Assembly: GCA_963737405.1 (NCBI GenBank)
Contig: CAVTSL010000012.1
Coordinates: forward strand, 62,001-126,000
Direction: 5' to 3'
Origin: JACCTU01 sp963737405
GTDB lineage: Bacteria; Actinomycetota; Thermoleophilia; Gaiellales; Gaiellaceae
DNA length: 64,000 nucleotides
Part shown: positions 28,904 to 37,544 of the stretch, in pieces
Layout: every line of letters starts with the position of its first letter
How positions within the stretch are numbered: position 1 is the first letter of the stretch
Program-made: the position numbers and the translations under genes
Notes under the pieces: model-generated
Told to the model about the DNA's origin: nothing
Databases searched by the model: none
What the model saw: the letters and a program-made list of their open reading frames with translations, nothing else

Positions 28904-29315
28904 GCGCAGGACGCGAGCATCCGCGAAGGGAGGCCGCGGAAGAACCGCGCCGTCCGCTGCTCGCAGAGGCTGGAGTGCCAGCGTCCGTCTGAAGCGGCGG
29001 AGGAGCAGGCCGTAGCGGCTGGCGCTTACTGAACCTCGAGGCCGCAGGCGGCGCCGTTGTTGGCGCTGACGACCTCGATGTCCGCCCGAAGAGCCCCTTG
29101 AGGCGGCGCTCGACGCGGAAGCGATAGATCGCCGCGCCCGGCGAGCCTCGGGATGGGCTTTGCGACCGAGGTAGACGCCGACGAACGCGCCCTTCGCCTT
29201 CGCGAGCTCCTCCTTCGGGATTGCCCCACTGCAGGCACGAGCAGGCGAGCGCGTCGGCCGGCAGCGCCGCGAACAGCGCGGCCGCGGCGGCGAGCGCGAC
29301 GAGGAACGGCTTCAT
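28900..29315 (-). pseudogene. decayed secreted NTR/TIMP-like CxC protein
   Basis: Starts MKPFLVALAAAAALFAALP, a signal peptide ending before ACSCLQWGNP, the Cys-x-Cys N-terminus of bacterial TIMP/NTR-like exported proteins. Coherent sense continues only by switching frame five times: near 29216 (+1, to EELAKAKGAFVGVYLGRKAH), near 29138 (-1, to AAIYRFRVERRLKGLFG), near 29088 (-1, to ADIEVVSANNGAACGLEV), near 29030 (-1, to SRYGLLLRRF) and near 28991 (+1, to DGRWHSSLCEQRTARFFRG). Corrected length is 138 residues. Mixed-sign lesions this dense contrast with the lone +1 shifts elsewhere and suggest true decay. Confidence 0.65.
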
Positions 29316-29347
29316 GCTCCGAGCTACGCCGCCGGGGCGTCGGCGCG

Positions 29348-30499
29348 TCACACCTCGAGGAGGAGCGCGTCGCCCTGGCCGCCGCCGGAGCAGATCGCCG
29401 CGAGCCCGAGACCGCCGCCGTTCCGGCGGAGCTCGTGCACCATCGTCCCGACGATCCGCGCACCGGATGCGCCGATCGGATGCCCGAGCGCGACGGCGCC
29501 GCCGTTCACGTTCACCTTCTCGGGATCCGCGCCGAGCATCTTCATCGAGTTGACGACGACCGACGAGAACGCCTCGTTCAGCTCGACGCGCTCGACGTCG
29601 CCGATCGACTTGCCGGCCTTGTCGAGCGCGATTCCGCCGGCCTTTGCGGGCGTGCGGGCGAGGTAGGCGAAGTCGTCTGCGACGTACGCCTGCGAGACGA
29701 TCGTCGCGAGGATCTCGAGGCCGCGCTCTCTCGCGAACTCCTCGCTCGTGACGACCACGCACGCGGCGCCGTCGTTCACGCCGGGCGCGTTGCCGGCGGT
29801 CGTCGTCCCCTCCGGGTCGAAGACCGGCTGCAGCGCGGCGAGTCGCGCGAGCGACGTGTCGCGCCGCGGGCCCTCGTCGGTGTCGAAGCCGTCGATCGCG
29901 ACGATCTCGTCGGCGAACCGACCCTCGTCCTGCGCGGCGATCGCGCGCTCGTGGGAGCGCAGCGCCCACGCGTCCTGATCCTCGCGCGAGATGCCGAGCT
30001 CGCGCGAGACGAACGACGCCTGCTCGACCATGTGCTTCCCGTCGAAGCTCGACGTGAGCCCGTCGTAGGTCATGTGGTCGATCAGCTTCCCGTCGCCGAG
30101 CTTGTAGCCGAAGCGCGCCTTCTTCAGAAGGTACGGCGCGTTCGACATCGACTCCATGCCGCCGGTGACGATCACGTGATGGTCGCCCGCGCGGATCATC
30201 GCGTCGGCGATCTGCACGGCGCGGATCGACGAGGCGCAGACCTTGTTGATCGTGTCGGCGGGGAGCTCCTTCGGCAGCCCGGCCGCGATCGCCGCCTGGC
30301 GCGCGGGCGCCTGCCCGACGCCGGCCTGGAGCACCTCGCCCATGATCACGTACTCGACCTCGCCCGGCTCGAGGCCGACCTTCTCGAGGCCGCTCTTGAT
30401 CACGTGCGCGCCGAGCTGGGGCGCCTCGTAGTCCTTCAGCCCGCCTCCGAGCTTGCCGAACGGCGTGCGGACCGCGCTCACGATGACTGCTCTCGCCAT
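29348..30499 (-). CDS. acetyl-CoA C-acyltransferase (thiolase)
   Basis: Thiolytic cleavage or condensation of 3-oxoacyl-CoA. The 383 residues start MARAVIVSAVRTPFGKLGGG. Active-site features: DTINKVCASSIRAVQIAD (nucleophilic Cys about residue 88), NAPGVNDGAACVVV, VERVELNEAFSSVVVNS, NVNGGAVALGHPIGASGAR (His) and AICSGGGQGDALLLEV (second Cys). Biosynthetic and degradative types cannot be told apart by eye. ATG start at 30499. With the dehydrogenases at 21685 and 24588 it fits short-chain fatty acid or butyrate metabolism, though the three are not one operon. Confidence 0.94.
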   Translation of the reverse strand: MARAVIVSAVRTPFGKLGGGLKDYEAPQLGAHVIKSGLEKVGLEPGEVEYVIMGEVLQAGVGQAPARQAAIAAGLPKELPADTINKVCASSIRAVQIADAMIRAGDHHVIVTGGMESMSNAPYLLKKARFGYKLGDGKLIDHMTYDGLTSSFDGKHMVEQASFVSRELGISREDQDAWALRSHERAIAAQDEGRFADEIVAIDGFDTDEGPRRDTSLARLAALQPVFDPEGTTTAGNAPGVNDGAACVVVTSEEFARERGLEILATIVSQAYVADDFAYLARTPAKAGGIALDKAGKSIGDVERVELNEAFSSVVVNSMKMLGADPEKVNVNGGAVALGHPIGASGARIVGTMVHELRRNGGGLGLAAICSGGGQGDALLLEV

Positions 30500-30683
30500 G
30501 TGCGTTGAGCCTAGCGAGCGCAGGGTCGCAGCCGCCGGGGAGCGCCGAGAACGCGCCCGAAGCGCACGACGATTGTCGCTCGCAGCAACCGCAACGCGCG
30601 CACCTGTGGACAGATCGTCACGCTTTCGTTCCGATCGACGTGTCTGCAGGGGCGAACTGCAGGGTCAGACCCAGGGGTTCGCC

Positions 30684-31741
30684 CTACCGAGCGAACGAGG
30701 CGTGCGGATCGAGGCGAATCGCGAAGGCCGCGATGAGCCGCGCGCACTTCTCGACGTCCGCGAGCTCGACGATCTCCGTCGGCGTGTGCATGTAGCGGAG
30801 CGGGATCGACACGAGCCCCGTCGCGACGCCCGCGCGCGAGAGGTACATCGCGTCCATGTCCGTCGACGTCGTCCCGGAGGAGACCTCGATCGTGTACGGG
30901 ATCCCCTCCGCCTCGGCCGCTTCGACGAGCAGGTCGAAGATCCGGGGGTTGATCGTCGAGCCGCGCGAGATCGCGGGGCCGCTGCCGAGCCCGTGCTCGC
31001 CCTCGATCTTCGGGTCGCCGCCGGGAACGTCCGTCGAGTGCGTGACGTCGACCGCGATCGCGATCGCAGGCTCGAGCGAGAACGTGACGACGCGCGCGCC
31101 GCCGAAGTCGCCGACCTCCTCCTGCACCGCGGCGACCGCAGCGACATCCCCGGGCGCGCCGCCGGCCTCCGCCACGAGCCGCGCCGCCTCGAGCGCGACG
31201 TACGCCCCGAGCCGGTTGTCCATCGACCGCGAGGCCGCCCGACCGTTCGGCAGCTCGACCGGCTCGCCCGCGATCACGGCGACGTCGCCCGGCCGCACGA
31301 GCCGCTTCGCGTCGTCCCCATCGCGCGCTCCGATGTCGATGTGGAGGTCGTCGAGCTGCGTCGGCAGCGGCTCCTGCCCGCGGCGCACCCGCTGGCGCGC
31401 CCGCTCGACCACGCCATGGATCGACCCCTCGCGCGTCAGTAGCTCGACGCGCTGCCCGCGCAGCACCTCGGGAGCCCACCCGCCGATGCCGCGGAAGAAC
31501 ACGTACCCGCTCTCGTCGACGTGGGTGACGATCAGCCCGATCTCGTCGATGTGCCCGACGATCGCGAGCAAGCGGCCCGCCGCCGGTCCCGTGGACGCGC
31601 GCGACCGACGAGCCGAGCGTGTCGCCGGAGACCTCAGCGAACTGCGACGCTGCCTCACGCCACACCGCGGACGGCGCAGCACTCGTACCCGGAGGGTCCG
31701 GGCGCGGTCAGCAGCGAGCGAAGGAGCGACGGCAGCGCCAC
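30684..31741 (-). CDS. M42-family metallopeptidase (two +1 frame breaks near the N-terminus)
   Basis: A di-metal aminopeptidase of the FrvX/M42 family. Metal ligands and catalytic residues: VGHIDEIGLIV (His), SRSMDNRLGAYVAL (bridging Asp), QEEVGDFGGARVV (catalytic Glu pair), AVDVTHSTDVPGGDP (Asp), and C-terminal RYMHTPTEIVELADVE (His). The N-terminal 65 residues lie in other frames: GTG 31741 gives ALPSLLRSLLTAPGPSGYE, a +1 shift near 31689 leads to WREAASQFAEVSGDTLGSSV, and a second near 31578 leads to RLLAIVGHIDE. Corrected length 351 residues, normal for the family. Divergent from the trp operon. Confidence 0.85.
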
Positions 31742-31756
31742 GGCGCGAGCCTACCC

Positions 31757-31785
31757 TTGACGCTGCGACGAACGGTCCCTACGCT
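31757..31785 (+). promoter_or_regulatory. trp operon promoter
   Basis: A sigma-70-type promoter: TTGACG at 31757-31762, 17-nt spacer, TACGCT at 31780-31785. The predicted transcript start (about 31792) is almost at the leader-peptide ATG (31793), so the leader is probably translated without a Shine-Dalgarno. The placement directly before an attenuator supports the call. Confidence 0.65.
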
Positions 31786-31792
31786 GCGGTCA

Positions 31793-31855
31793 ATGACTCC
31801 GACCCCGCGCACGTGGTGGGCATGGCGCACCAAGCGGGGCGGGAGCCTGCGCTAA
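31793..31855 (+). CDS. trpL: trp leader peptide with three Trp codons
   Basis: A 20-residue open frame, MTPTPRTWWAWRTKRGGSLR, with Trp at positions 8, 9 and 11 (TGG at 31814-31819 and 31823-31825) and TAA at 31853. Three Trp in 20 residues directly before an intrinsic terminator and trpE is the hallmark of ribosome-mediated attenuation. When Trp-tRNA is scarce the ribosome should stall at 31814-31825, covering leader segment 1 and freeing segment 2. Confidence 0.88.
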   Translation: MTPTPRTWWAWRTKRGGSLR

Positions 31856-31910
31856 CACTGCGTTAGCCGGAACACTCGTCTCGCTTGTCGGCCCCGGGAG
31901 GGGCTTTTTT
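31803..31910 (+). promoter_or_regulatory. trp transcription attenuator (segments 1-4)
   Basis: Four mutually exclusive segments can be traced. Segment 1 CCCCGC (31803-31808) pairs with segment 2 GCGGGG (31834-31839). Segment 2 CGGGGC (31835-31840) pairs with segment 3 GCCCCG (31891-31896), the antiterminator. Segment 3 GCCCC (31891-31895) pairs with segment 4 GGGGC (31900-31904), followed by six T, the terminator. The Trp codons lie between segments 1 and 2. A ribosome at the leader stop (31853) would mask segment 2 and permit termination. An extra GCTAAC/GTTAGC hairpin (31851-31867) may pause the polymerase. Confidence 0.82.
31891..31910 (+). terminator. intrinsic terminator of the trp attenuator
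   Basis: Stem GCCCC-GGGA-GGGGC followed by TTTTTT, 8 nt before the trpE GTG start. The AGGGG in its 3' arm (31899-31903) is also the only Shine-Dalgarno-like sequence for trpE, so terminator folding would hide it as well. Confidence 0.85.
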
Positions 31911-31917
31911 CGTACCC

Positions 31918-33153
31918 GTGATCGTCCAAACCGTCATCGCAACCGACCTCCTCACCCCGCTCGGGGCGTACCTCCGCCTGCGGGGGACGGGACGTGCGTC
32001 GTTCCTGCTCGAGTCCGTCGAGCACGGCCGGCTCGGCCGCTACTCGCTCGTCGGCGCCGGCTCGCGCATCGTCGACCTCGAGGAAGCGGAGGCCTGCGGC
32101 GAGCCGGTCGTCGGCTACGTCTCGTACGACCACATCGCGCAGCTCGAACCGACCGTGCCGCTGCCCGACCGCGGCCCGACGCTCCCCGAGAGCCGCTTCG
32201 TCGTCGCCGACGTCCTCGTCCGCTTCGATCACGTCTCGGGGATGGCGGAGGTGCTCTGCGGCGACCCGGCAGAGGTCGAGCAGGCCCTCGACGCCCCGCT
32301 CGGCGAGATCCCCAACGGCAACGGCAGCCCCGCGGGCTCGATCAGACGCCTCCCTTCGCGCCACGAGTACGAGCGGATCGTGCGCGTCGCGAAGGACCAC
32401 ATCCGCGCGGGCGACGCCTTCCAGATCGTCCTCTCACAGCGCGCCGAACGGCCGACGTCCGCCGGCGCGATCCAGCTCTACCGCTCACTCCGTCGCGTCA
32501 ACCCCTCTCCGTACCTCTTCCTCCTCGAGCTCGATGACGAGCTCGCGCTGGTCGGCTCCTCGCCCGAGACCCTCGTCAAGGCCGAGGGACGCCGTGCCAG
32601 CGTCAACCCCATCGCCGGGACGACTCCTCGCGGCGAAGGGGACGCGGAGCGACTCCTCCGCAGCGAGAAGGACCGAGCCGAGCACGTGATGCTCGTCGAC
32701 CTGGGTCGCAACGACCTCTCGCGGGTCTGCGTGCCCGGCTCGGTCCACGTCGAGCGGATGATGGAGGCGGAGCAGTTCTCGCACGTGACGCACCTCGTCT
32801 CGGAGGTCGTCGGCGAGCTGCGCCAGGACGTCTCGCACTTCGACCTCCTCCGCGCCTGCTTCCCGGCCGGCACGGTGAGCGGCGCACCGAAGGTCCGCGC
32901 GATGCAGATCATCTCCGAGCTCGAGGGCTACCGCCGCGGCCCGTATGCAGGTGCGGTCGGCTACGCGCTCCCCGGCGAGGCGTTCGACACGTGCATCGCG
33001 ATCCGGACGATCGTGCTCAACCGCGGCGTCGCGTACCTCCAGGCCGGCGCGGGGATCGTCGCCGACTCCGAGCCGCAGGCCGAGCAGCAGGAGTGCCTGA
33101 ACAAGCTGGCCGCGCTCGAGACCGCGATCAGGCTCGCGGAGGCGCGCGGATGA
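31918..33153 (+). CDS. trpE: anthranilate synthase component I
   Basis: Converts chorismate to anthranilate with TrpG, the first committed step to tryptophan. The 411-residue protein has the feedback-inhibition motif FLLES near the N-terminus and the chorismate-binding domain: RLPSRHEYERIVRVAKDHIR, GDAFQIVLSQR, SPETLVKAEG, NPIAGTTPRGEGD, DLGRNDLSRVC, FPAGTVSGAPKVRAMQII and QAGAGIVADSEPQAE. It is shorter than the about 500-residue enterobacterial enzyme, mainly in the N-terminal half. The GTG at 31918 lies just past the attenuator; no upstream start gives family-like sequence. Overlaps trpG by 4 nt. Confidence 0.95.
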   Translation: MIVQTVIATDLLTPLGAYLRLRGTGRASFLLESVEHGRLGRYSLVGAGSRIVDLEEAEACGEPVVGYVSYDHIAQLEPTVPLPDRGPTLPESRFVVADVLVRFDHVSGMAEVLCGDPAEVEQALDAPLGEIPNGNGSPAGSIRRLPSRHEYERIVRVAKDHIRAGDAFQIVLSQRAERPTSAGAIQLYRSLRRVNPSPYLFLLELDDELALVGSSPETLVKAEGRRASVNPIAGTTPRGEGDAERLLRSEKDRAEHVMLVDLGRNDLSRVCVPGSVHVERMMEAEQFSHVTHLVSEVVGELRQDVSHFDLLRACFPAGTVSGAPKVRAMQIISELEGYRRGPYAGAVGYALPGEAFDTCIAIRTIVLNRGVAYLQAGAGIVADSEPQAEQQECLNKLAALETAIRLAEARG

Positions 33154-33710
33154 TCCTGCTCGTCGACAACTACGACTCGTTCACGTACAACCTCGCCCAT
33201 CTCTTCGGCGAGCTCGGCTGCGAGGTGCTCGTGCGGCGGAACGACGAGCTCGACCCCGACGAGGCGGAGCGCCTGGGACCCTCGCACCTCGTCGTCTCCC
33301 CCGGTCCCGGCCGCCCGGCGGATGCGGGCGCGTCGATCGAGATCGTGAAGCGCCTGACCCCGCACACGCGCACGCTCGGCGTCTGCCTCGGCCACCAGGC
33401 GATCGTCGAGGCGTTCGGCGGGGAGGTCGGCTTCGCACGCGAGCTCGTGCACGGGAAGGCGACGCAGGTCGTGCACGACGGCAAGGGGCTCTTCGCCGGC
33501 TTGCCCGAGCGCTTCGAGGCCGGCCGCTACCACTCGCTCGCCGCGACGGCGGTGCCGGACACGCTCGAGGTCTCGGCCGTCACCGACGACGGCGAGGTGA
33601 TGGCCGTGCGCCACCGCGAGCTGCCGGTCGACGGCGTGCAGTTCCACCCGGAGTCCGTGCTGACGCCGAGCGGACGCGACCTCGCGAAGAACTTCCTGGA
33701 GGCGGCGTGA
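33150..33710 (+). CDS. trpG: anthranilate synthase component II (glutamine amidotransferase)
   Basis: A class I glutamine amidotransferase that supplies ammonia to TrpE. The 186 residues start MILLVDNYDSFTYNLAHLFG. The oxyanion motif VVSPGPGRPADAG, the nucleophile elbow LGVCLGHQAIVEAFGG (Cys) and GVQFHPESVLTP (His-Glu) complete the triad. ATG 33150 overlaps the trpE stop (ATGA), and the 3' end overlaps trpD by 4 nt, so all three should be translated together. PabA use in folate synthesis is possible but not indicated. Confidence 0.95.
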   Translation: MILLVDNYDSFTYNLAHLFGELGCEVLVRRNDELDPDEAERLGPSHLVVSPGPGRPADAGASIEIVKRLTPHTRTLGVCLGHQAIVEAFGGEVGFARELVHGKATQVVHDGKGLFAGLPERFEAGRYHSLAATAVPDTLEVSAVTDDGEVMAVRHRELPVDGVQFHPESVLTPSGRDLAKNFLEAA

Positions 33711-34732
33711 TCCAGGAGAGCCTCCAGCGGCTGCTCGAGCGCAGCGACCTGACGCGCGAGGAGTCCCGCGGTGTGATGGACGGCGTGATGCGCGGCGAGG
33801 CGACGCCCGCGCAGATCGGCGGGTTCCTGATCGCGCTTCGCCTGAAGGGCGAGACGGCGGACGAGATCGCCGGCTTCGCCGAGGCGATGCGCGCGCACGT
33901 CGTGCCCGTCCGACCCGAGCGTCGCGACCTCGTCGACACCGCCGGCACCGGCGGCGACGGCGCGCACACGCTCAACATCTCGACCGCGGCGGCACTCGTC
34001 GCGGCGGCTGCAGGCGCCGCCGTCGCGAAGCACGGCAACCGCGCCGTGTCGTCGTCGTCGGGCTCGGCAGACGTGCTCGAGGCGCTCGGCTTCACGCTCG
34101 AGCTCGCGCCCGAGCAGATCGCGCGGTCGATCGACGAGCTCGGCTTCGGGTTCATGTTCGCGCCGACGCACCACCCGGCGATGCGGCACGCCGCGCCGGT
34201 GCGCCGCGAGCTCGCGACCCGAACGGTCTTCAACGTGCTCGGCCCGCTGACGAACCCCGCGGGAGCGCGCGCGCAGGTCGTCGGCGTCTACGCGCCCGAG
34301 CTCGTGCGCACGCTCGCCGACGTGCTCGCGCGCCTCGGCGCGCGCCGGGCGTTCGTCGTCCACGGCGCCGCGGGGATCGACGAGCTCTCTCCCGCCGGCC
34401 CGAACCTCGTCGGCGAGGTCGTCGAAGGCGACGTGCGCGAGCGCACGATCGATCCGCTCGACCTCGGCGTGCCGCGCTGTGATCCCGCCGAGCTCGTCGG
34501 CGGCACGCCCGCCGAGAACGCCGCCCGCATCCGCGCGATCTTCGAGGGTGCGGAGAACGGCGGCGCGCGGAGCGCGATCCTCCTGAACGCCGCAGGTGCA
34601 ATCGCCGCGGGCGGCCACGCAGCGGATCTCGCGGAGGGGCTCGGCTACGCGCGCGAGGCTCTCGACTCGGGTGCCGCCGCCGAGCGGCTGGACCGGCTCG
34701 TCGCGTTCTCGCGGGAGACAGTCGTCGCGTGA
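33707..34732 (+). CDS. trpD: anthranilate phosphoribosyltransferase
   Basis: Joins anthranilate with PRPP. The 341 residues carry the PRPP-binding DTAGTGGDGAHTLNISTAAA, the KHGNRAVSSSSGSADVLEALG loop split around SSSSG, FMFAPTHHPAMRHAAPVR, FNVLGPLTNPAGARAQVVGV and HGAAGIDELSPAG. GTG start at 33707 overlaps the trpG stop; the end overlaps trpCF by 4 nt. No frame problems. Confidence 0.95.
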   Translation: MIQESLQRLLERSDLTREESRGVMDGVMRGEATPAQIGGFLIALRLKGETADEIAGFAEAMRAHVVPVRPERRDLVDTAGTGGDGAHTLNISTAAALVAAAAGAAVAKHGNRAVSSSSGSADVLEALGFTLELAPEQIARSIDELGFGFMFAPTHHPAMRHAAPVRRELATRTVFNVLGPLTNPAGARAQVVGVYAPELVRTLADVLARLGARRAFVVHGAAGIDELSPAGPNLVGEVVEGDVRERTIDPLDLGVPRCDPAELVGGTPAENAARIRAIFEGAENGGARSAILLNAAGAIAAGGHAADLAEGLGYAREALDSGAAAERLDRLVAFSRETVVA

Positions 34733-35884
34733 GGTTCCGGGACGCACTCGCGGCGCGCGGCCTCGGCGCGATCGCCGAGATCAAGCGCCGCTCGCCGTCG
34801 GCCGGCGACCTGCGCGTCGACGCCGACCCGGCGCTCCTCGCCGCGACGTTCGAGCGCGGGGGCGCCGCGGCGCTCTCCGTCCTCGTGGACGAGCGGTTCG
34901 GCGGCTCGATCGACGATCTTCGCGCGGCACGCGCCTCGACGTCGCTCCCGATCCTCGGCAAGGGCTTCTTCACCGAGGAGCGCGACTTCCGGGAGCTGAA
35001 GGACGCGGGTGCCGATGCCGCACTGATCCTGCTGCGAGACGTCGACGACGACCGAGCACGCGACCTGATGCGAGCAGCGACCGAGCTCGGCCTCGACACG
35101 CTCGTCGAGGCGCACGACACGAACGAGCTCGAGCGAGCAGTCGCGCTCGGCGCCGACCCGATCGGCATCAACGCCCGCGACCTCTCGAGCTTCGCGATCG
35201 ACCGCCTCGCTCAGCTCGCGCTCGTCGCGCAGGCGCCGGGCGACCGCGTGATCGTGGCCGAGAGCGGCGTGCACTCGCGCGCGCAGGCCGCCGCCGCCGA
35301 GCTGGCGGGCGCCGACGCGATCCTCGTCGGGACGGCGCTCATGCGCGCGGCCGATCCGGCGGCGAAGCTGACCGAGCTCCTCGCCCGCCCGCTCGTCAAG
35401 GTCTGCGGGCTGACGCGGCAAGAGGACGTCGACGTCGCGGTCGACGCAGGCGCCGACCTGGTCGGCTTCATCCTCGCCCGCGAGACGCCGCGCCGGGCGC
35501 CCGGCGTCCTCGAAGTGCCGGAGACCGTCCTCTCGGTCGCGGTCTTCGTCGAGGACGTCGAGGAGACGCCGGCCGACCTCGTGCAGCTCTACCGGCGCGA
35601 GAACGGACATCGGGGACGGGACGCGGCGCTGCTCCGCGAGGGACGGGAGGTTGCGCGCGTCGTGGACCTCCCGTGGGAGGAAGGCGACCCCGAGCACCTC
35701 GAGCGCGCAGCCGCGGTCGACGGCCGCGTGATGCTCGCCGGCGGCCTCTCGCCCGAGAACGTCCGCACCGCGATCGACGCCGTGCACCCGTGGGCCGTCG
35801 ACGCGAGCTCCTCGCTCGAGACGCGCGCCCGGGATCAAGGACGCGGCGCGCGTTCGTGCCTTCGTCGAGGCCGCACGATGCTGA
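34729..35884 (+). CDS. trpCF: TrpC-TrpF fusion: indole-3-glycerol-phosphate synthase / phosphoribosylanthranilate isomerase (one +1 frame break)
   Basis: Two TIM barrels in one frame. The TrpC half (about residues 1-222) starts abruptly at RFRDALAARGLGAIAEIKRR, lacking the usual about 40-residue N-terminal helix. Catalytic motifs are kept: IKRRSPSAGDLR, ILGKGFFTEERDF, LVEAHDTNELE, GINARDLSSF, VIVAESGVHSR. TrpF follows without a stop (LVKVCGLTRQEDVDVAVDAG, Cys) and ends in MLAGGLSPENVRTAIDAV and WAVDASSSLE (Asp). One inserted base near 35824 shifts the frame; corrected, the tail reads APGIKDAARVRAFVEAAR and stops at 35884, overlapping trpB by 7 nt. Uncorrected, trpCF and trpB would read as one 750-residue fusion, which I regard as false. 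Corrected length 384 residues. Confidence 0.88.
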
Positions 35885-36981
35885 CCTACGGCGAGTACGG
35901 CGGGCGGTACGTGCCCGAGACCCTGATCCCCGCGCTCGACGAGCTCGAGGCCGGCTGGCGCGAGGCGCTCGCCGACGACGAGTTCCGCGCGGAGCTGCAC
36001 GACCTGCTGACGACCTACGCCGGCCGCCCCACGCCGCTCACCCGCGCCGACCGATTCGCCCCCGACAAGCGCCTCTACCTCAAGCGCGAAGACCTCCTCC
36101 ACACGGGCGCGCACAAGCTCAACAACGCCCTCGGCCAGGCGGTGCTCGCCCGGCGGCTCGGCAAGCGCCGCATCGTCGCCGAGACCGGCGCGGGCCAGCA
36201 CGGCGTCGCGACGGCGACGGTCTGCGCGCGCTTCGGCTTCGACTGCGTCGTCTACATGGGCAGCGAGGACATGCGGCGCCAGCGCCCGAACGTCGAGCGG
36301 ATGCATCTGCTCGGCGCCGAGGTGCGCCCGGTCGAGATCGGCACGCGCACGCTGAAGGAGGCGACGAGCGAGGCGATCCGCGACTGGATCACGAACGTCG
36401 AGACCACGCACTACCTCATCGGCTCGTGCGTCGGCCCGCACCCGTATCCCGAGATCGTCGGCGAGCTGCAGGCCGTGATCGGCCGCGAGACGCGGGAGCA
36501 GGTGCTGGCGGCCGAGGGCCGACTGCCGGACGCGGTCGTCGCGTGCGTCGGCGGCGGGTCGAACGCGATCGGGATGTTCGCGGGGTTCGTCGAGGACGAC
36601 GTCAGGCTCGTCGGCGTCGAGGCGGCCGGCGCGGCGTCGCTCGGCACCGGTCGACCCGCAGTCCTGCACGGCGCACGGTCGTCGGTGCTGGCGGACGACG
36701 ACGGGCAGGTGCTCGACGCCCATTCGATCTCCGCGGGCCTCGACTACCCGGGCGTCGGGCCGGAGCATGCGCACCTCCGCGACACCGGCCGCGCGGAGTA
36801 CGTCGGCGCAACCGACGCCGAGGCGCTCGACGCGTTCCACCGGCTCGCGCGCACCGAGGGGATCCTCCCCGCGCTCGAGCCCTCGCACGCGCTCGCGCGC
36901 GCGCTGGAGCTCGACGCCGAGCTCGTCGTCGTCTGCCTCTCGGGCCGCGGCGACAAGGACCTCGCGCAGGTCGTCGGATGA
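35878..36981 (+). CDS. trpB: tryptophan synthase beta chain
   Basis: PLP enzyme joining indole and serine. The 367 residues start LTYGEYGGRYVPETLIPALD; PLP lysine in LLHTGAHKLNNALGQAVLA; AETGAGQHGVATATVCARF; YMGSEDMRRQRPNVERMHLL; substrate-channel HYLIGSCVGPHPYPEIV; phosphate loop VACVGGGSNAIGMF; and C-terminal CLSGRGDKDL. ATG 35878 was chosen because MLTYGEYGG is the normal N-terminus. Overlaps the following GNAT gene (ATGA). Confidence 0.95.
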   Translation: MLTYGEYGGRYVPETLIPALDELEAGWREALADDEFRAELHDLLTTYAGRPTPLTRADRFAPDKRLYLKREDLLHTGAHKLNNALGQAVLARRLGKRRIVAETGAGQHGVATATVCARFGFDCVVYMGSEDMRRQRPNVERMHLLGAEVRPVEIGTRTLKEATSEAIRDWITNVETTHYLIGSCVGPHPYPEIVGELQAVIGRETREQVLAAEGRLPDAVVACVGGGSNAIGMFAGFVEDDVRLVGVEAAGAASLGTGRPAVLHGARSSVLADDDGQVLDAHSISAGLDYPGVGPEHAHLRDTGRAEYVGATDAEALDAFHRLARTEGILPALEPSHALARALELDAELVVVCLSGRGDKDLAQVVG

Positions 36982-37544
36982 GCGACAACGTCGAGGGCCG
37001 GCTCTCGACCTACGCGTTTCCGAAGGAGTTGGCGGCGGACGGCATCCGGCTGCGGCCGCCGACGCTCGACGACGTCGAGACGATCGCGCCGGCCTTCGTC
37101 GACCCCGCCGTCGGCGGCGAGGCCGGGCTTCCCCCGTTCGGTGCCGACGCGCTCCGCTACTTCATCGCGAACGAGCTCGAGGACTTCCGTTCGCGTGGCT
37201 TGATGTCGCCGTACCTGATCGAGGACTCCGGGACCGGCGACACGCTCGGCGGCGCTGCGCTCCACCACTTCGATCCGATGCGCGACGTGATCGAGATCGG
37301 CTACTGGCTCTTCGTCGAGGCCCGCGGCCGCGGCGTCGCGACGCGCGCTGTCGAGTCGATGGTCGCGCATGCGTTCGCGGGCGGCGTCTACCGCGTCGAG
37401 GCGCACGTGCGGCTCGGCAACGCCGCCTCCGAGCGCGTGCTCGAGCGCGCAGACTTCACCCGCGAGGGCGTCCGACGCGGTGTCCTCCGACACGAGGGAA
37501 GACGCGTCGACGCGACGCTCTTCTCGAAGCTGGTGGACGAGTGA
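36978..37544 (+). CDS. RimJ/RimL-type GNAT acetyltransferase inside the trp operon
   Basis: A 188-residue GNAT protein of the RimJ-like subclass: GIRLRPPTLDDVETIAPAFV, AALHHFDPMRDVIEIGYWLF, EARGRGVATRAVESMVAHAF (acetyl-CoA loop), YRVEAHVRLGNAASERVLER and FTREGVRRGVLRHEGRRVD. This order (IGYWL, RG(R)GVAT, N-A-S-xxVLE-R) is typical of enzymes that acetylate protein N-termini or small amines. It overlaps both trpB and trpA by 4 nt (ATGA and GTGA), so it is co-translated, yet no role in tryptophan synthesis is known. Its substrate is unknown. Confidence 0.9.
   Translation: MSDNVEGRLSTYAFPKELAADGIRLRPPTLDDVETIAPAFVDPAVGGEAGLPPFGADALRYFIANELEDFRSRGLMSPYLIEDSGTGDTLGGAALHHFDPMRDVIEIGYWLFVEARGRGVATRAVESMVAHAFAGGVYRVEAHVRLGNAASERVLERADFTREGVRRGVLRHEGRRVDATLFSKLVDE

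Noticed and set aside
34645..36888. Reverse-strand 747-residue open frame across trpC-trpB
   Set aside because: Composition is an antisense shadow of trp genes; no domain and no start signal.
34729..36981. Natural TrpC-TrpF-TrpB triple fusion
   Set aside because: Removing one base near 35824 restores the normal TrpF tail and stop and a normal TrpB start.
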